From contig CAJURY010000002.1 of NCBI GenBank assembly GCA_910589155.1, positions 229,354 to 293,353 of the forward strand: a stretch of 64,000 nucleotides of DNA, given 5' to 3'. The stretch comes from an uncultured Oscillospiraceae bacterium. Lineage in GTDB: Bacteria > Bacillota > Clostridia > Oscillospirales > Oscillospiraceae. A program made the position numbers and the translations under genes. Numbering within the stretch: the stretch's first letter is position 1; every line of letters starts with the position of its first letter. This document shows positions 48,994 to 57,691 of the stretch, piece by piece. The notes below the pieces were generated by a model. That model searched no databases. It was not told the origin of the DNA and saw only the letters and a program-made list of their open reading frames with translations.

Positions 48994-50358
48994 TTGATTT
49001 TAAAAACCAAGCTTTCCGGTCAGGTTTACGCCTTTCGGGATGTAAAAGACGTGCTTGCCAAGGCCAACGAGGAAAAAACCGGCGATAAGCTGGCAGGCGT
49101 GGCCGCGGAAACCGCCCAGGAGCGGGTGGCCGCCAAGGTGGTGCTGGCAAACCTGACGCTGAAAGACCTGCGGGAAAATCCCGTGGTTCCCTATGAGCAG
49201 GATGAAGTGACCCGCATCATCCAAGACGACCTGAACCGCCCGATTTATGAGGAAATCAAGGGGTGGACGGTGTCGGAGCTGCGGGAATGGCTTCTCAGCG
49301 AAACCACCACCGCCTGCGACATTCGCCGCATCAGCAGAGGCCTCACCTCGGAAATGATTGCGGCGGTAGCCAAGCTCATGGGCAATCTCGACCTCATTTA
49401 CGCCGGGCAGAAAATACGCGTTACCGCCCACTGCAACACCACCATCGGCCTGCCGGGAACCCTTTCCTGCCGTTTGCAGCCCAACCACACCACAGACGAC
49501 CCGGAGGGCATCACCGCCTCCACCCTGGAAGGGCTGAGCATGGGCGCGGGCGACGCGGTGATCGGCCTGAATCCCGTGACGGATTCCCCGGAGCAGGTGG
49601 GCAAAATCCTGCGGCGGTTCGCGGAAATCAAAAATCACTGGGAAATTCCCACCCAGATTTGCGTTCTCGCCCACGTCACCGCCCAGATGAAGGCCATCCG
49701 GGCAGGCGCGCCCGCCGACCTCATTTTCCAGTCCATCGCCGGCAGCGAAAAGGGCAACGAGGCCTTCGGTTTCTCCGCCGCCACCTTGGAGGAAGCCCGG
49801 CATTTGGCACTCACAGAGGGCACCGCCGACGGACCCAACGTCATGTATTTTGAAACGGGGCAAGGCTCCGAGCTGTCCTCCGACGCCCATTTTGGCGCGG
49901 ATCAGGTGACCATGGAGGCTCGGTGCTACGGCTTTGCCCGACATTTCAAGCCCTTCCTGGTGAACACCGTGGTAGGCTTTATCGGCCCGGAGTATCTGTA
50001 CGACGCCAAGCAGGTTACAAGAGCCGGTCTGGAGGATCACTTCATGGGCAAGCTGTCGGGGCTTCCCATGGGCTGCGACGCCTGCTACACCAATCACATG
50101 AAAGCCGATCAGAACGACATTGAAAACTTGGCCGCCTTGCTCACCGCCGCCGGATGCACCTACTTTATGGGCATTCCCCACGGCGACGACATTATGCTGA
50201 ACTATCAGACCACGGGCTTCCGGGAAACGGCGGCGCTGCGGGAAATCTTCCACAAAACCGCCATTCCTCCCTTCCAGAAGTGGCTGGAGAAAATGGGCTT
50301 TGTGGAGAACGGACACTATACCCCCAAGGCCGGAGACGGCTCAGCGCTGCTGTTTTAA
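48994..50358 (+). CDS. eutB: Ethanolamine ammonia-lyase large subunit
   Basis: With EutC, converts ethanolamine to acetaldehyde and ammonia using adenosylcobalamin. 454 residues, the standard length: RISRGLTSEMIAAVAKLM, HCNTTIGLPGTLSCRLQPNH, and NHMKADQNDIENLAALL. The start is TTG (48994), 7 bp after AGGAGG. It is followed 12 bp later by eutC. Confidence 0.97.
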   Translation: MILKTKLSGQVYAFRDVKDVLAKANEEKTGDKLAGVAAETAQERVAAKVVLANLTLKDLRENPVVPYEQDEVTRIIQDDLNRPIYEEIKGWTVSELREWLLSETTTACDIRRISRGLTSEMIAAVAKLMGNLDLIYAGQKIRVTAHCNTTIGLPGTLSCRLQPNHTTDDPEGITASTLEGLSMGAGDAVIGLNPVTDSPEQVGKILRRFAEIKNHWEIPTQICVLAHVTAQMKAIRAGAPADLIFQSIAGSEKGNEAFGFSAATLEEARHLALTEGTADGPNVMYFETGQGSELSSDAHFGADQVTMEARCYGFARHFKPFLVNTVVGFIGPEYLYDAKQVTRAGLEDHFMGKLSGLPMGCDACYTNHMKADQNDIENLAALLTAAGCTYFMGIPHGDDIMLNYQTTGFRETAALREIFHKTAIPPFQKWLEKMGFVENGHYTPKAGDGSALLF

Positions 50359-50370
50359 GGAGGGAACGCT

Positions 50371-51285
50371 ATGAATCAAGACGAATTAAAAACCCTGGTC
50401 GCCCAGCTTCTCCGGGAAATCGCCCCGGAGACGGAGCCTGCGGTAAAGGCCAGCGAGTATCACCCCACCGTCGTTGTGGATGAAAGACATGGAAATCCCA
50501 CAGATACCGGCGCGGTTTTGGAGGATATTTCCGAAATTGACCTGCGAAAGCAGTATCTGGTGGAGAATCCAAAAGACGCGGCGAAATTTATGGCGTTAAA
50601 AACCAAGACCCCCGCCCGCTTGGGCGTAGGCAGGGCAGGCCCCCGGTACAAAACCGTCACCGCCTTGCGCTTCCGGGCAGACCACGCCGCCGCCCAGGAC
50701 AGCGTATTTTCCGAAGTGCCGGAAAGCTTCGCCAAGGAAAACGGCCTTGTGCCAGTAAAAACCATGTGCAAGGACAAGGACGAATACTTGACCCGCCCGG
50801 ACTTGGGGCGGAAATTTGACGAGGAAACCGCAAAAACCATCGCAGCCGCGCTTCCCAAAGCACCGAAAGTACAGCTTGTCATTGGAGACGGGCTTTCCTC
50901 CGCCGCCATTGAAGCCAACGCTATGGACTGCGCAAAAGCCATCGAACAGGGTCTGAAAACCTACGGCATTTCTTTGGGCAAGACCTTATACGTCCAGTAT
51001 TGCCGGGTCGGCGCGGGAGACGCGGTGGGGGATATCACCGACTGCGAGGTTGTGTGCGTGCTGGTAGGCGAGCGGCCGGGTCTTGTGACGGCGGAGTCCA
51101 TGTCCGCCTATATCACCTACAAGCCCCATGCCGGCATTTCCGAATCCGCCCGGACGGTGGTTTCCAACATCCACAAGCAGGGCACCCAGGCGGTGGAAGC
51201 CGGGGCGCATATCGCAAGTTTGCTGCACACCATTTTGGAAAAGCGAGCCTCCGGCGTGGCGCTTTTGCGGGAGGCGGGGGCATGA
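50371..51285 (+). CDS. eutC: Ethanolamine ammonia-lyase small subunit
   Basis: The cobalamin-binding partner of EutB. 304 residues: an N-terminal amphipathic helix (MNQDELKTLVAQLLREIAPE) of the encapsulation-peptide kind, then LGVGRAGPRYKTVTALRFRA, GDGLSSAAIEANA and VLVGERPGLVTAESMSAYIT. AAGGAGGG precedes the start, and its stop overlaps eutL (ATGA). Confidence 0.97.
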   Translation: MNQDELKTLVAQLLREIAPETEPAVKASEYHPTVVVDERHGNPTDTGAVLEDISEIDLRKQYLVENPKDAAKFMALKTKTPARLGVGRAGPRYKTVTALRFRADHAAAQDSVFSEVPESFAKENGLVPVKTMCKDKDEYLTRPDLGRKFDEETAKTIAAALPKAPKVQLVIGDGLSSAAIEANAMDCAKAIEQGLKTYGISLGKTLYVQYCRVGAGDAVGDITDCEVVCVLVGERPGLVTAESMSAYITYKPHAGISESARTVVSNIHKQGTQAVEAGAHIASLLHTILEKRASGVALLREAGA

Positions 51286-51923
51286 TCCCGGTAAACGTCC
51301 TTTCCGTCCAGTTTTTGCCCAACGCGGACCCGGCGCTTCGGCAAGCGTTGGACCTGCCCACAGACGCCCCGGCGCTGGCGCTTATTTCCACCGACTGCGA
51401 CGACGCAACCTATATCGCTCTGGATGAAGCCACCAAGGCCGCCCCCGTGCTGGTGGCCTACAGCAAAAGCCTTTATGCCGGAGCCGCCAACGCTTCCACG
51501 GGACTTGCCGGCGAGGTCATCGGTATTCTGGCAGGGCCAAGCCCCGCCGAGGTGCAAAGCGGCATGGCGGCGGCGCTTGCCGCCATCGAACGTCTGGGCT
51601 TTACGGAAACCGCCGCCCGGCAGGACGTTGTCTATTTGGCGCATACGGTGAGCAGCTGCGGCTCTTTCCTGGCGAATCAGGCAAACGTCCCTACCGGACG
51701 GGCGTTGGCCTACCTCATTGCCCCGCCGGTGGAAGCCATTGTGGGGCTGGACGCGGCGCTGAAGGCGGCGGACGTACGCCTTGCGACTTTATTCGCCCCG
51801 CCCAGCGAGACCAATTTCGGCGGCGGCCTGCTTACCGGCGAACAATCCGCCTGTAAGGTCGCGGCAGCGGCCTTTGGCCAGGCGGTGGAGGATGTGGCGG
51901 CGCGCCCCGTCTACCCTGTATAA
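51282..51923 (+). CDS. eutL: Microcompartment shell protein EutL
   Basis: A tandem-BMC-domain trimer that forms shell facets with a gated pore. 213 residues starting MIPVNVLSVQFLPNADPALR; VYLAHTVSSCGSFLANQANV and the C-terminal FGGGLLTGEQSACKVAAAAF match EutL. Start ATG 51282 overlaps the eutC stop by 4 bp. Confidence 0.94.
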   Translation: MIPVNVLSVQFLPNADPALRQALDLPTDAPALALISTDCDDATYIALDEATKAAPVLVAYSKSLYAGAANASTGLAGEVIGILAGPSPAEVQSGMAAALAAIERLGFTETAARQDVVYLAHTVSSCGSFLANQANVPTGRALAYLIAPPVEAIVGLDAALKAADVRLATLFAPPSETNFGGGLLTGEQSACKVAAAAFGQAVEDVAARPVYPV

Positions 51924-51946
51924 GTATAATATAAAGGAGGAATCCT

Positions 51947-53386
51947 ATGGATAAGGATTTAGCATCCCGGCAGGAAGCAAGAAGCCTTGCCCTAGCCGCG
52001 GAAGCGGCGCAAAAGCAGCTATCCCAAATGCAGCAGGGACAGCTTGACAAAATCGTCGCGGCCATCGCCGAAGCCTTCCCCAAGCACGCACTCACCTTGG
52101 GGCAGCTTGCCGTGGAGGAAACCGGCTTTGGCAATCCTCAGGACAAGGCGGAAAAGAATCGTTTCGCCTCCCAGGAGGTCTACAAGGCCATCCGGGACAT
52201 GAAAACCGTGGGCATTTTGTCTCAGGACGCACAGAAAAAAATCTGGGAGATCGGCGTGCCCGTGGGGGTTATCGCCGCCATCGTCCCATCCACCAACCCC
52301 ACCTCTACGGTGTGCTATAAGGCGATGATTGCTCTGAAAAGCGGCAACGCCGTGGTGTTTGCACCCCACCCCAAGGCGGTGCGCTGCACCCTGGAGGCCG
52401 TTCGGGTGGTACGGCAGGCGGCGGAAAGCGCCGGGTGCCCGGCAGGGACAATCGGCTGCATCACAACGCCTACCATGGACGCGACACAGGAGCTGATGCG
52501 TCACCCGGCAGTGCGGCTGATTCTCGCCACCGGCGGCCCCGGCATGGTAAAATCCGCCTATTCTTCCGGCAAACCCGCTATTGGCGTGGGCGCAGGGAAT
52601 GGCCCTGCCTATATTCACCACTCCGCTGATCTTCCCCAGGCGGTGGCCAGCATCATGGCCTCCAAGACCTTCGACAACGGCACCGTCTGCGCTTCCGAGC
52701 AAAGCGTCATTGTGGAAAATCGTCTCGACCACGATTTTCGGAGGGAGGCCGCCCGGCAGGGGGCGTATTTCCTCTCCAAAGAGGAAGCGGAGCAGCTTGC
52801 AAAGTTCCTGTTCCGCCCGGAAGGCGCCCTCAGTCCCCAGGTGGTGGGAAAACCCGCGAAACATTTGGCAAAGCTGGCGGGCTTTCAGGTGCCGGACACC
52901 GTGCGGGTGCTGATTGCCACAGAGGAATCTCCCAAAGACGGCTGGGTATACGCCAGAGAAAAACTCTGCCCGGTGCTGGCCTACTTTGTAGTGCCCGACG
53001 AAAGCGCCGCGCTGCAAAAGGCTTTATCCGTTCTCAGCCACGAGGGCGCGGGGCATACTTTCTCCATGCACTGCAAGGAGGAAGCGGTGATTCGCCGCTT
53101 TGCGGAAACCATCCCCGTTTCCCGGATTCTCGTGAACGCCCCCGCTACCCAGGGCGGCATCGGCGCAGCCACCAATCTATTCCCGGCGATGACCCTGGGC
53201 TGCGGGGCTGTCGGCGGCAGCGCCTCTTCCAACAACATCGGCCCCATGGATTTAATCAACGTTCGCCGGGTGGCCTGGGGCGTGAAGGATACGCCGAAGC
53301 CAGAAGCGGTTTGCAGCCGCACCCCACAGATCAGCGAAGCGGTGATCAGCGCCCTTGCCGCTGAAATTATGAAAAAACTTTTATAA
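51947..53386 (+). CDS. eutE: Acetaldehyde dehydrogenase (CoA-acylating) EutE
   Basis: Oxidises acetaldehyde with NAD+ and CoA to acetyl-CoA inside the microcompartment. 479 residues: IVPSTNPTSTVCYKAMIALK, TGGPGMVKSAYSSGKPAIGV, and the catalytic Cys in FDNGTVCASEQSVIV. The first 35 residues form a helical extension of the targeting kind. AAGGAGG lies 8 bp before ATG 51947. Confidence 0.96.
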   Translation: MDKDLASRQEARSLALAAEAAQKQLSQMQQGQLDKIVAAIAEAFPKHALTLGQLAVEETGFGNPQDKAEKNRFASQEVYKAIRDMKTVGILSQDAQKKIWEIGVPVGVIAAIVPSTNPTSTVCYKAMIALKSGNAVVFAPHPKAVRCTLEAVRVVRQAAESAGCPAGTIGCITTPTMDATQELMRHPAVRLILATGGPGMVKSAYSSGKPAIGVGAGNGPAYIHHSADLPQAVASIMASKTFDNGTVCASEQSVIVENRLDHDFRREAARQGAYFLSKEEAEQLAKFLFRPEGALSPQVVGKPAKHLAKLAGFQVPDTVRVLIATEESPKDGWVYAREKLCPVLAYFVVPDESAALQKALSVLSHEGAGHTFSMHCKEEAVIRRFAETIPVSRILVNAPATQGGIGAATNLFPAMTLGCGAVGGSASSNNIGPMDLINVRRVAWGVKDTPKPEAVCSRTPQISEAVISALAAEIMKKLL

Positions 53387-53401
53387 AAGGAGAACAATGC
53401 T

Positions 53402-53707
53402 ATGCCGAACACAAACGCACTTGGAATGATTGAAACGAAGGGTCTTGTCGGAGCCATTGAAGCAGCCGACGCCATGGTAAAAGCCGCCAACGTCCAGCTT
53501 GTGGGGAAGGAACAGGTAGGCGGCGGTCTCGTCACCGTGATGGTGCGCGGGGACGTTGGCGCGGTGAAGGCAGCTACAGACGCCGGCGCGGCCGCGGCAG
53601 AGAAGGTGGGCGAACTGGTTTCCGTCCATGTGATTCCCCGTCCTCACGCGGAGGTTTCCGTGATTTTGCCCCAGGGACGCAGCTTCACCCAGACCGAGGA
53701 AGCCTAA
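53402..53707 (+). CDS. eutM: Microcompartment shell hexamer EutM
   Basis: The main BMC-domain hexameric shell protein. 101 residues: ALGMIETKGLVGAIEAADAM, VGGGLVTVMVRGDVGAVKAA and VIPRPHAEV are diagnostic. It is the only single-domain BMC hexamer found in this cluster; EutS and EutK are absent from the window. AAGGAG precedes the start. Confidence 0.95.
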   Translation: MPNTNALGMIETKGLVGAIEAADAMVKAANVQLVGKEQVGGGLVTVMVRGDVGAVKAATDAGAAAAEKVGELVSVHVIPRPHAEVSVILPQGRSFTQTEEA

Positions 53708-54439
53708 TTGGCGCTGTATACGGAAGCCGCCGCCAGAGCCTGCCTGCGCAACAAAGACGGCAAACGGGTCTTTTATCTTGGGAAAGACGACCGGCTCACC
53801 GACGCGGCGAAGGATTTTCTTAGGGAGAATCACGTGGAGATTCTCCCGGCGGAGCAGGCGCGCCCTACCGGGTTTCGCACCCTGTTTGGGGCGACGCTGA
53901 CGGAAAAGCCAGAGCATATGACCCATTTAAACAGTGAAATTCTAGTGATGAAGGATCATCCCCGGATTCAGTTCCGGGGAGAGATCGATTCTTTGGAAGC
54001 GGAAATTCTCCTTGCCCAGAAAGACGCGGCGGCGGAAGGATACGAGGCTGTCTGCAAGGACTTGGAGGAAATTCTGGGCTTTGTCCGGCGGCTGATTCGC
54101 TGCGACGTGCTGGGCGAACCCTTGCCCGCCATGACCCTTTGCGGCCTGACGGAAAAAGAGCTCCGGGAAAGAAGCCACAATCCCGCGAAATACTACGGCG
54201 AACCCCATTTTATGCCGGACTACCAAATGCCCCGGGCGCTTTTGTCCTGCAATCGGGTACGTACCGCCGTGCGCCGCACGGAGCTTGCCTGCTACCGTGC
54301 CTTCCGGGACGAAAACGGCAATCCAACAAGGCTGGATCTCATCCGGGGCTTAAACCGGCTGTCCAGCCTGCTCTGGATTATGATGATCCGCATCAAAGCC
54401 AATCAATATGGAGGAAAAAGCCATGGAACACGCCCTTGA
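53708..54439 (+). CDS. eutT: Cobalamin adenosyltransferase EutT
   Basis: Makes adenosylcobalamin for EutBC. 243 residues beginning with TTG directly after the eutM stop (TAATTG), GAGGA 8 bp upstream. Family stretches are RTLFGATLTEKPEHMTHLNS and LRGLNRLSSLLWIM-like (LIRGLNRLSSLLWIMMIRIK). The HX11CCX2C metal site of Salmonella EutT is missing: the matching region (THLNSEILVMKDHPRIQFRG) has no Cys, as reported for Listeria-type EutT. Catalysis therefore probably does not need ferrous iron, which is an inference. Confidence 0.9.
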   Translation: MALYTEAAARACLRNKDGKRVFYLGKDDRLTDAAKDFLRENHVEILPAEQARPTGFRTLFGATLTEKPEHMTHLNSEILVMKDHPRIQFRGEIDSLEAEILLAQKDAAAEGYEAVCKDLEEILGFVRRLIRCDVLGEPLPAMTLCGLTEKELRERSHNPAKYYGEPHFMPDYQMPRALLSCNRVRTAVRRTELACYRAFRDENGNPTRLDLIRGLNRLSSLLWIMMIRIKANQYGGKSHGTRP

Positions 54440-55031
54440 AGCCCTGTCCGCCCAATTGCTGGGGCAGCTTTTTGTAGAAGTGGAAGCCTCCGGGCGGCAC
54501 GTCCATGTGACAAAGGAACAGGCGATTATTTTATTTGGCCATGATTTAACCCCCGCAAAGCCCCTGTCCCAGCCGGGGCAGTTTGCCGCCAAAGAGCGGG
54601 TTACGGTAGTCGGCCCCAAGGGGCGGTTTGAAAATGTTGCGGTATTGGGTCCTGCCCGGAACGCTGCCCAGGTGGAGGTTTCCCTCACCGACGCAAGAAC
54701 CTTGGGGGTAGACGCGCCCATTCGCCTCAGCGGCGATACTGCAAATTCTCCCGGCTGCACGCTACTAGGGCCTTGCGGCGAGATTACCCTGCCCCAGGGC
54801 GTAATCGTAGCCAAGCGGCACATCCACCTGCCCCCGGAGGACGCCGCCCGGCGGGGTCTACAGGACAAGGAGGTGGTAAAGCTGAAGCTTTTTTCCAAAC
54901 GCCCCCTGATTTTTGACGATGTGGTGGTGCGAATCAGCAAAGATTTCGCCCCGGACGCCCACATTGACTATGACGAAGCCAACGCCTGCGGCTTTACCAA
55001 GGGAGATTACGGGATGATCGTCCATGGATGA
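54423..55031 (+). CDS. pduL: PduL-type phosphotransacylase (eutD position)
   Basis: Converts acetyl-CoA to acetyl phosphate inside the microcompartment, recycling CoA. 202 residues, with two PduL domains marked by SGRHVHVTKEQAIILFG and AKRHIHLPPEDAARRG (conserved zinc-ligand His residues), and VDYDEAN-type tail (HIDYDEANACGFTKGDYG). The N-terminus (MEHALEALSAQLLGQLFVEV) looks like an encapsulation helix. ATG 54423 has GGAGG 8 bp upstream and lies within the end of eutT. It replaces the unrelated Pta-type EutD. Confidence 0.93.
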   Translation: MEHALEALSAQLLGQLFVEVEASGRHVHVTKEQAIILFGHDLTPAKPLSQPGQFAAKERVTVVGPKGRFENVAVLGPARNAAQVEVSLTDARTLGVDAPIRLSGDTANSPGCTLLGPCGEITLPQGVIVAKRHIHLPPEDAARRGLQDKEVVKLKLFSKRPLIFDDVVVRISKDFAPDAHIDYDEANACGFTKGDYGMIVHG

Positions 55032-55491
55032 GCAGCTTGTGGAGGCAGTGACAAAGCGGGTCTGCCAGATGATGCAGAATGCGCCCCGGCAGGCGCTGCT
55101 CATCGGAAACCCTCCCGCCCAGGACTTGGGCTGGAGTTATGTTTCTGAGCCGCCCTACAGCGCGGTGGTGATTGGCTCTATGACCTTGGGAGAGCTTTTG
55201 TACTTCCGGCAGGAGGAGGCGCTTTTGGCGCTGGCGCAGGGAATGCCGGTGTATTTATATGAAGGGGGACTGCCCGCTCCAAGCTGCAAAAGCCGCGCCT
55301 TGGCCGCCCGGCTGTCCGCCGCCCGGCGGGAACTCAAAGCTATGGGCGTTGCGTTTGTCAGCGGCGGAGCGAAACCCGGCTTTATTGCAGCGGCCGAGGC
55401 GCGGCGGCTGAAAGCGGAGGGTCTTGCGCCCCCTGCCGGATCGCTTCTCAGTCCTTTAGCCAAAGATATTCTGGAGGGAAAAAGCCAATGA
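55024..55491 (+). CDS. Uncharacterised ethanolamine-cluster protein
   Basis: A 155-residue protein between pduL (8-bp overlap) and eutN (4-bp overlap), so it is tightly coupled. N-terminal helix MDEQLVEAVTKRVCQMMQN is amphipathic and could target the microcompartment. The rest alternates strands and helices: ALLIGNPPAQDLGWSYVSEP, AVVIGSMTLGELLYFRQEEA and GMPVYLYEGGLP, a Rossmann- or flavodoxin-like layout. A protein of similar size and unknown function occurs at this place in other Bacillota eut clusters. No catalytic motif is evident, so no function is given. Confidence 0.82.
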   Translation: MDEQLVEAVTKRVCQMMQNAPRQALLIGNPPAQDLGWSYVSEPPYSAVVIGSMTLGELLYFRQEEALLALAQGMPVYLYEGGLPAPSCKSRALAARLSAARRELKAMGVAFVSGGAKPGFIAAAEARRLKAEGLAPPAGSLLSPLAKDILEGKSQ

Positions 55492-55715
55492 GGATCGGTA
55501 CGGTTTCCGGCTCCGTTTGGGCGACGCGGAAGGCCGCGTGCCTCAGCGGACAGACGCTCCTGGTGATTCGCTGCGGGGAAGAGGATCTGGTGGCGGCGGA
55601 TCTTGTTGGCGCGGGCAGCGGCGACCGGGTGCTCCTTGTCACCGGCTCCGGCGCAAGAATTTATTGCCCGGAGGTGCCTGTTGACGCCGCGGTGGTGGCC
55701 ATTTTGGATCGGTAA
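55488..55715 (+). CDS. eutN: Microcompartment vertex protein EutN
   Basis: The pentamer that caps shell vertices (CcmL/EutN family). 75 residues, shorter than the usual 85-99: MRIGTVSGSVWATRKAACLS, ADLVGAGSGDRVLLVTGSGA and VDAAVVAILDR. The loss is in the loops between strands; the core strands remain. Starts 4 bp inside the preceding gene. Confidence 0.9.
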   Translation: MRIGTVSGSVWATRKAACLSGQTLLVIRCGEEDLVAADLVGAGSGDRVLLVTGSGARIYCPEVPVDAAVVAILDR

Positions 55716-56061
55716 ACTTTAAGGAAACTCTGAATCATTCGGCTGCGGCTGAACAACGGATCTTTTACCTCATCCGTACAGTTTGAAAAACGGGAAATAC
55801 ATCCAGTATTCCCACGTTTTCCAACCTTTCGTCTGCGCCAAAATCTCTCGCTGTCAGTTCTTGCCTCCTTTTTCAGAGCTTCCCTTTTGGCGCAATCACA
55901 ATCTATGCCGCAGGGTCGGCGATTGCGTTCAGAATTTGGTGGGAACAGGCAAACCTGCGTGCCCATCCCTTCGGCATCTATGGATGCAGTCTGGGGAAGC
56001 GTACCGGGTGCTAAGGCGCTTCCCTGATTTCATACCTCGCAACAATAAAAGGAGGGATTCT
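55716..56061. repeat. 346-bp non-coding insert within the eut operon
   Basis: Every other gap in the eut gene series is short, apart from eutA-eutB. This stretch holds a hairpin GAAAAACGGGAAATAC/GTATTCCCACGTTTTC (about 55787-55823, imperfect) and GGGAAGCG/CGCTTCCC (about 55994-56026), plus GGCGCAATCACAA near GGCGATTGCG. No frame with a ribosome binding site exists. It may be a MITE or repeat unit, or a processing or terminator region separating eutH-eutQ. Confidence 0.45.
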
Positions 56062-57156
56062 ATGTCCCCACATGAAATTATTCTGGCTATTATGGCGGTT
56101 TTCGCTGTATTAGGCGGGTTGGATCGCATTTTCGGCAGCCGGTTGGGCTTGGGAAAGGGCTTTGAAGAGGGCATTTTGTCCATGGGTTCCCTGGCGCTTT
56201 CCATGGCGGGTATTATCTGCCTCGCCCCGGTTCTGGCAAACGTTCTGCGCCCGGTGGTGGTGCCGGTTTACCGGTTTCTGGGCGCGGATCCCGCCATGTT
56301 CGCCGGTACGATTCTTGCCAACGACACCGGCGGCGCGGCGCTTGCCAAGGAGCTTGCTTTAACCCCGGAGGCCGGTCAGCTTGGAGGCCTTTTGGTGGGC
56401 GCCATGCTTGGCGCAACTGTGGTATTCAGCATTCCCGTCGCCCTGGGCATTTTGCAGCCGGAGGATCGCCCCGCTTTGGCAAAGGGAATCCTGGCCGGCG
56501 TAATCGCCATTCCTCTGGGCGTATTTGTAGGCGGCGTGGTGGCGGGCTTCCCCGTTCTCATGATTTTGCGCAACCTCATTCCCATTGCGCTCATCGCCCT
56601 GCTCATTGCCCTGGGTCTTTGGAAGCTGGAAAACGCCATGATACGCGGCTTTGCTCTGTTTGGTAAGGTGATTATCGCCATTACCACAGTGGGTCTTGCC
56701 GCCGCCATTGTGGAAGCGACCACGGGCTTTGTCCTAATTCCCGGTATGGCTCCCGCTTCGGAAGCCATCACCGTGGTCGGCGATATTGCTTTGGTGCTGG
56801 CAGGAGCGTTTCCTTTGGTGCACGTCATTACCAAGGTGTTCCAAAGGCCTCTTATGGCGCTGGGCAAGGTGCTGAAAATGAACGACAAGGCGGCGGGTGG
56901 GCTTATTGCCAGTCTTGCCAACTCCATCGCCATGTTCGGTATGGTGAAGGACATGGATCACCGGGGCAAAATCATCAATATTGCTTTCGCGGTATCGGCG
57001 GCGTTTGTATTCGGCGATCACCTTGGCTTCACAGCCGGATTTGATCCCACGATGCTGGTACCGGTTATCATCGGAAAATTAACCGGCGGCGTGGCGGCAA
57101 TCGCTGTCGCTATGCTGCTTACCAGGAGGACTCCCCTTGAACAAACAAGAGCTTGA
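56062..57156 (+). CDS. eutH: Ethanolamine transporter EutH
   Basis: An inner-membrane protein that imports ethanolamine when it is scarce. 364 residues with about ten to eleven membrane segments: MSPHEIILAIMAVFAVLGGL, TILANDTGGAALAKELALTP and LANSIAMFGMVKDMDHRGK are typical of EutH. ATG 56062 has AAGGAGGG 8 bp upstream. A longer frame upstream runs through non-coding sequence and is rejected. Confidence 0.95.
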   Translation: MSPHEIILAIMAVFAVLGGLDRIFGSRLGLGKGFEEGILSMGSLALSMAGIICLAPVLANVLRPVVVPVYRFLGADPAMFAGTILANDTGGAALAKELALTPEAGQLGGLLVGAMLGATVVFSIPVALGILQPEDRPALAKGILAGVIAIPLGVFVGGVVAGFPVLMILRNLIPIALIALLIALGLWKLENAMIRGFALFGKVIIAITTVGLAAAIVEATTGFVLIPGMAPASEAITVVGDIALVLAGAFPLVHVITKVFQRPLMALGKVLKMNDKAAGGLIASLANSIAMFGMVKDMDHRGKIINIAFAVSAAFVFGDHLGFTAGFDPTMLVPVIIGKLTGGVAAIAVAMLLTRRTPLEQTRA

Positions 57157-57553
57157 AGCATCCATTCGTGAAATTCTGCGGCAGCAGCTCGGCGGACCGC
57201 AGGTAAAAGCCGTTGATCTGCACAGCGTTTTTCTAACGGAAAAGGACGCGCTGGATACCAAAACCCCCAATCAGCAGGTCTTTACCAGAGACGTGCTGAC
57301 CCTGGAGGAAAGCCCTCGCCTTGGAGCGGGACTCATGGAAATGCGGGAAAGCGATTTTCCCTGGCATTTGGACTACGACGAAATTGATTATGTCATCGAC
57401 GGGCATTTGACCATTGCCACGGAAAAAGGCATTGCCGAAGCGGGTCCTGGGCAAATGATTTTCATTCCCAAGGGCAGCAGCATCCGCTTTCAGGCGAAAA
57501 ACTACGCCAGATTTTTATATGTCACCTATCCTGCCGACTGGCAGCAGGCATAA
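57137..57553 (+). CDS. eutQ: Ethanolamine utilisation cupin protein EutQ
   Basis: A cupin-fold protein of the eut microcompartment; in Salmonella, EutQ shows acetate kinase activity. 138 residues (shorter than the enteric form) with an amphipathic N-terminal helix (MNKQELEASIREILRQQLGG) and the cupin stretch HLDYDEIDYVIDGHLTIATE, then PGQMIFIPKGSSIRFQAK. The start is TTG (57137) after AGGAGG, inside the end of eutH. Last gene of the operon, followed by a strong terminator. Confidence 0.93.
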   Translation: MNKQELEASIREILRQQLGGPQVKAVDLHSVFLTEKDALDTKTPNQQVFTRDVLTLEESPRLGAGLMEMRESDFPWHLDYDEIDYVIDGHLTIATEKGIAEAGPGQMIFIPKGSSIRFQAKNYARFLYVTYPADWQQA

Positions 57554-57556
57554 GCG

Positions 57557-57590
57557 AAGGGCGCGCCGGTTTTCCGGCGCGCCCTTTATG
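57557..57590 (+). terminator. Terminator of the eut operon
   Basis: AAGGGCGCGCCGG (57557-57569) pairs with CCGGCGCGCCCTT (57574-57586), TTTT loop, followed by TTT. Confidence 0.85.
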
Positions 57591-57691
57591 TCATGCGGCA
57601 ATTTCGGCAGACGATTACCCGGCTGGAAGTTGCTCACGCAGTGAATGAAAATAAATCGTGATTGTCGGTGACAACCCCCTCCATACAATAA

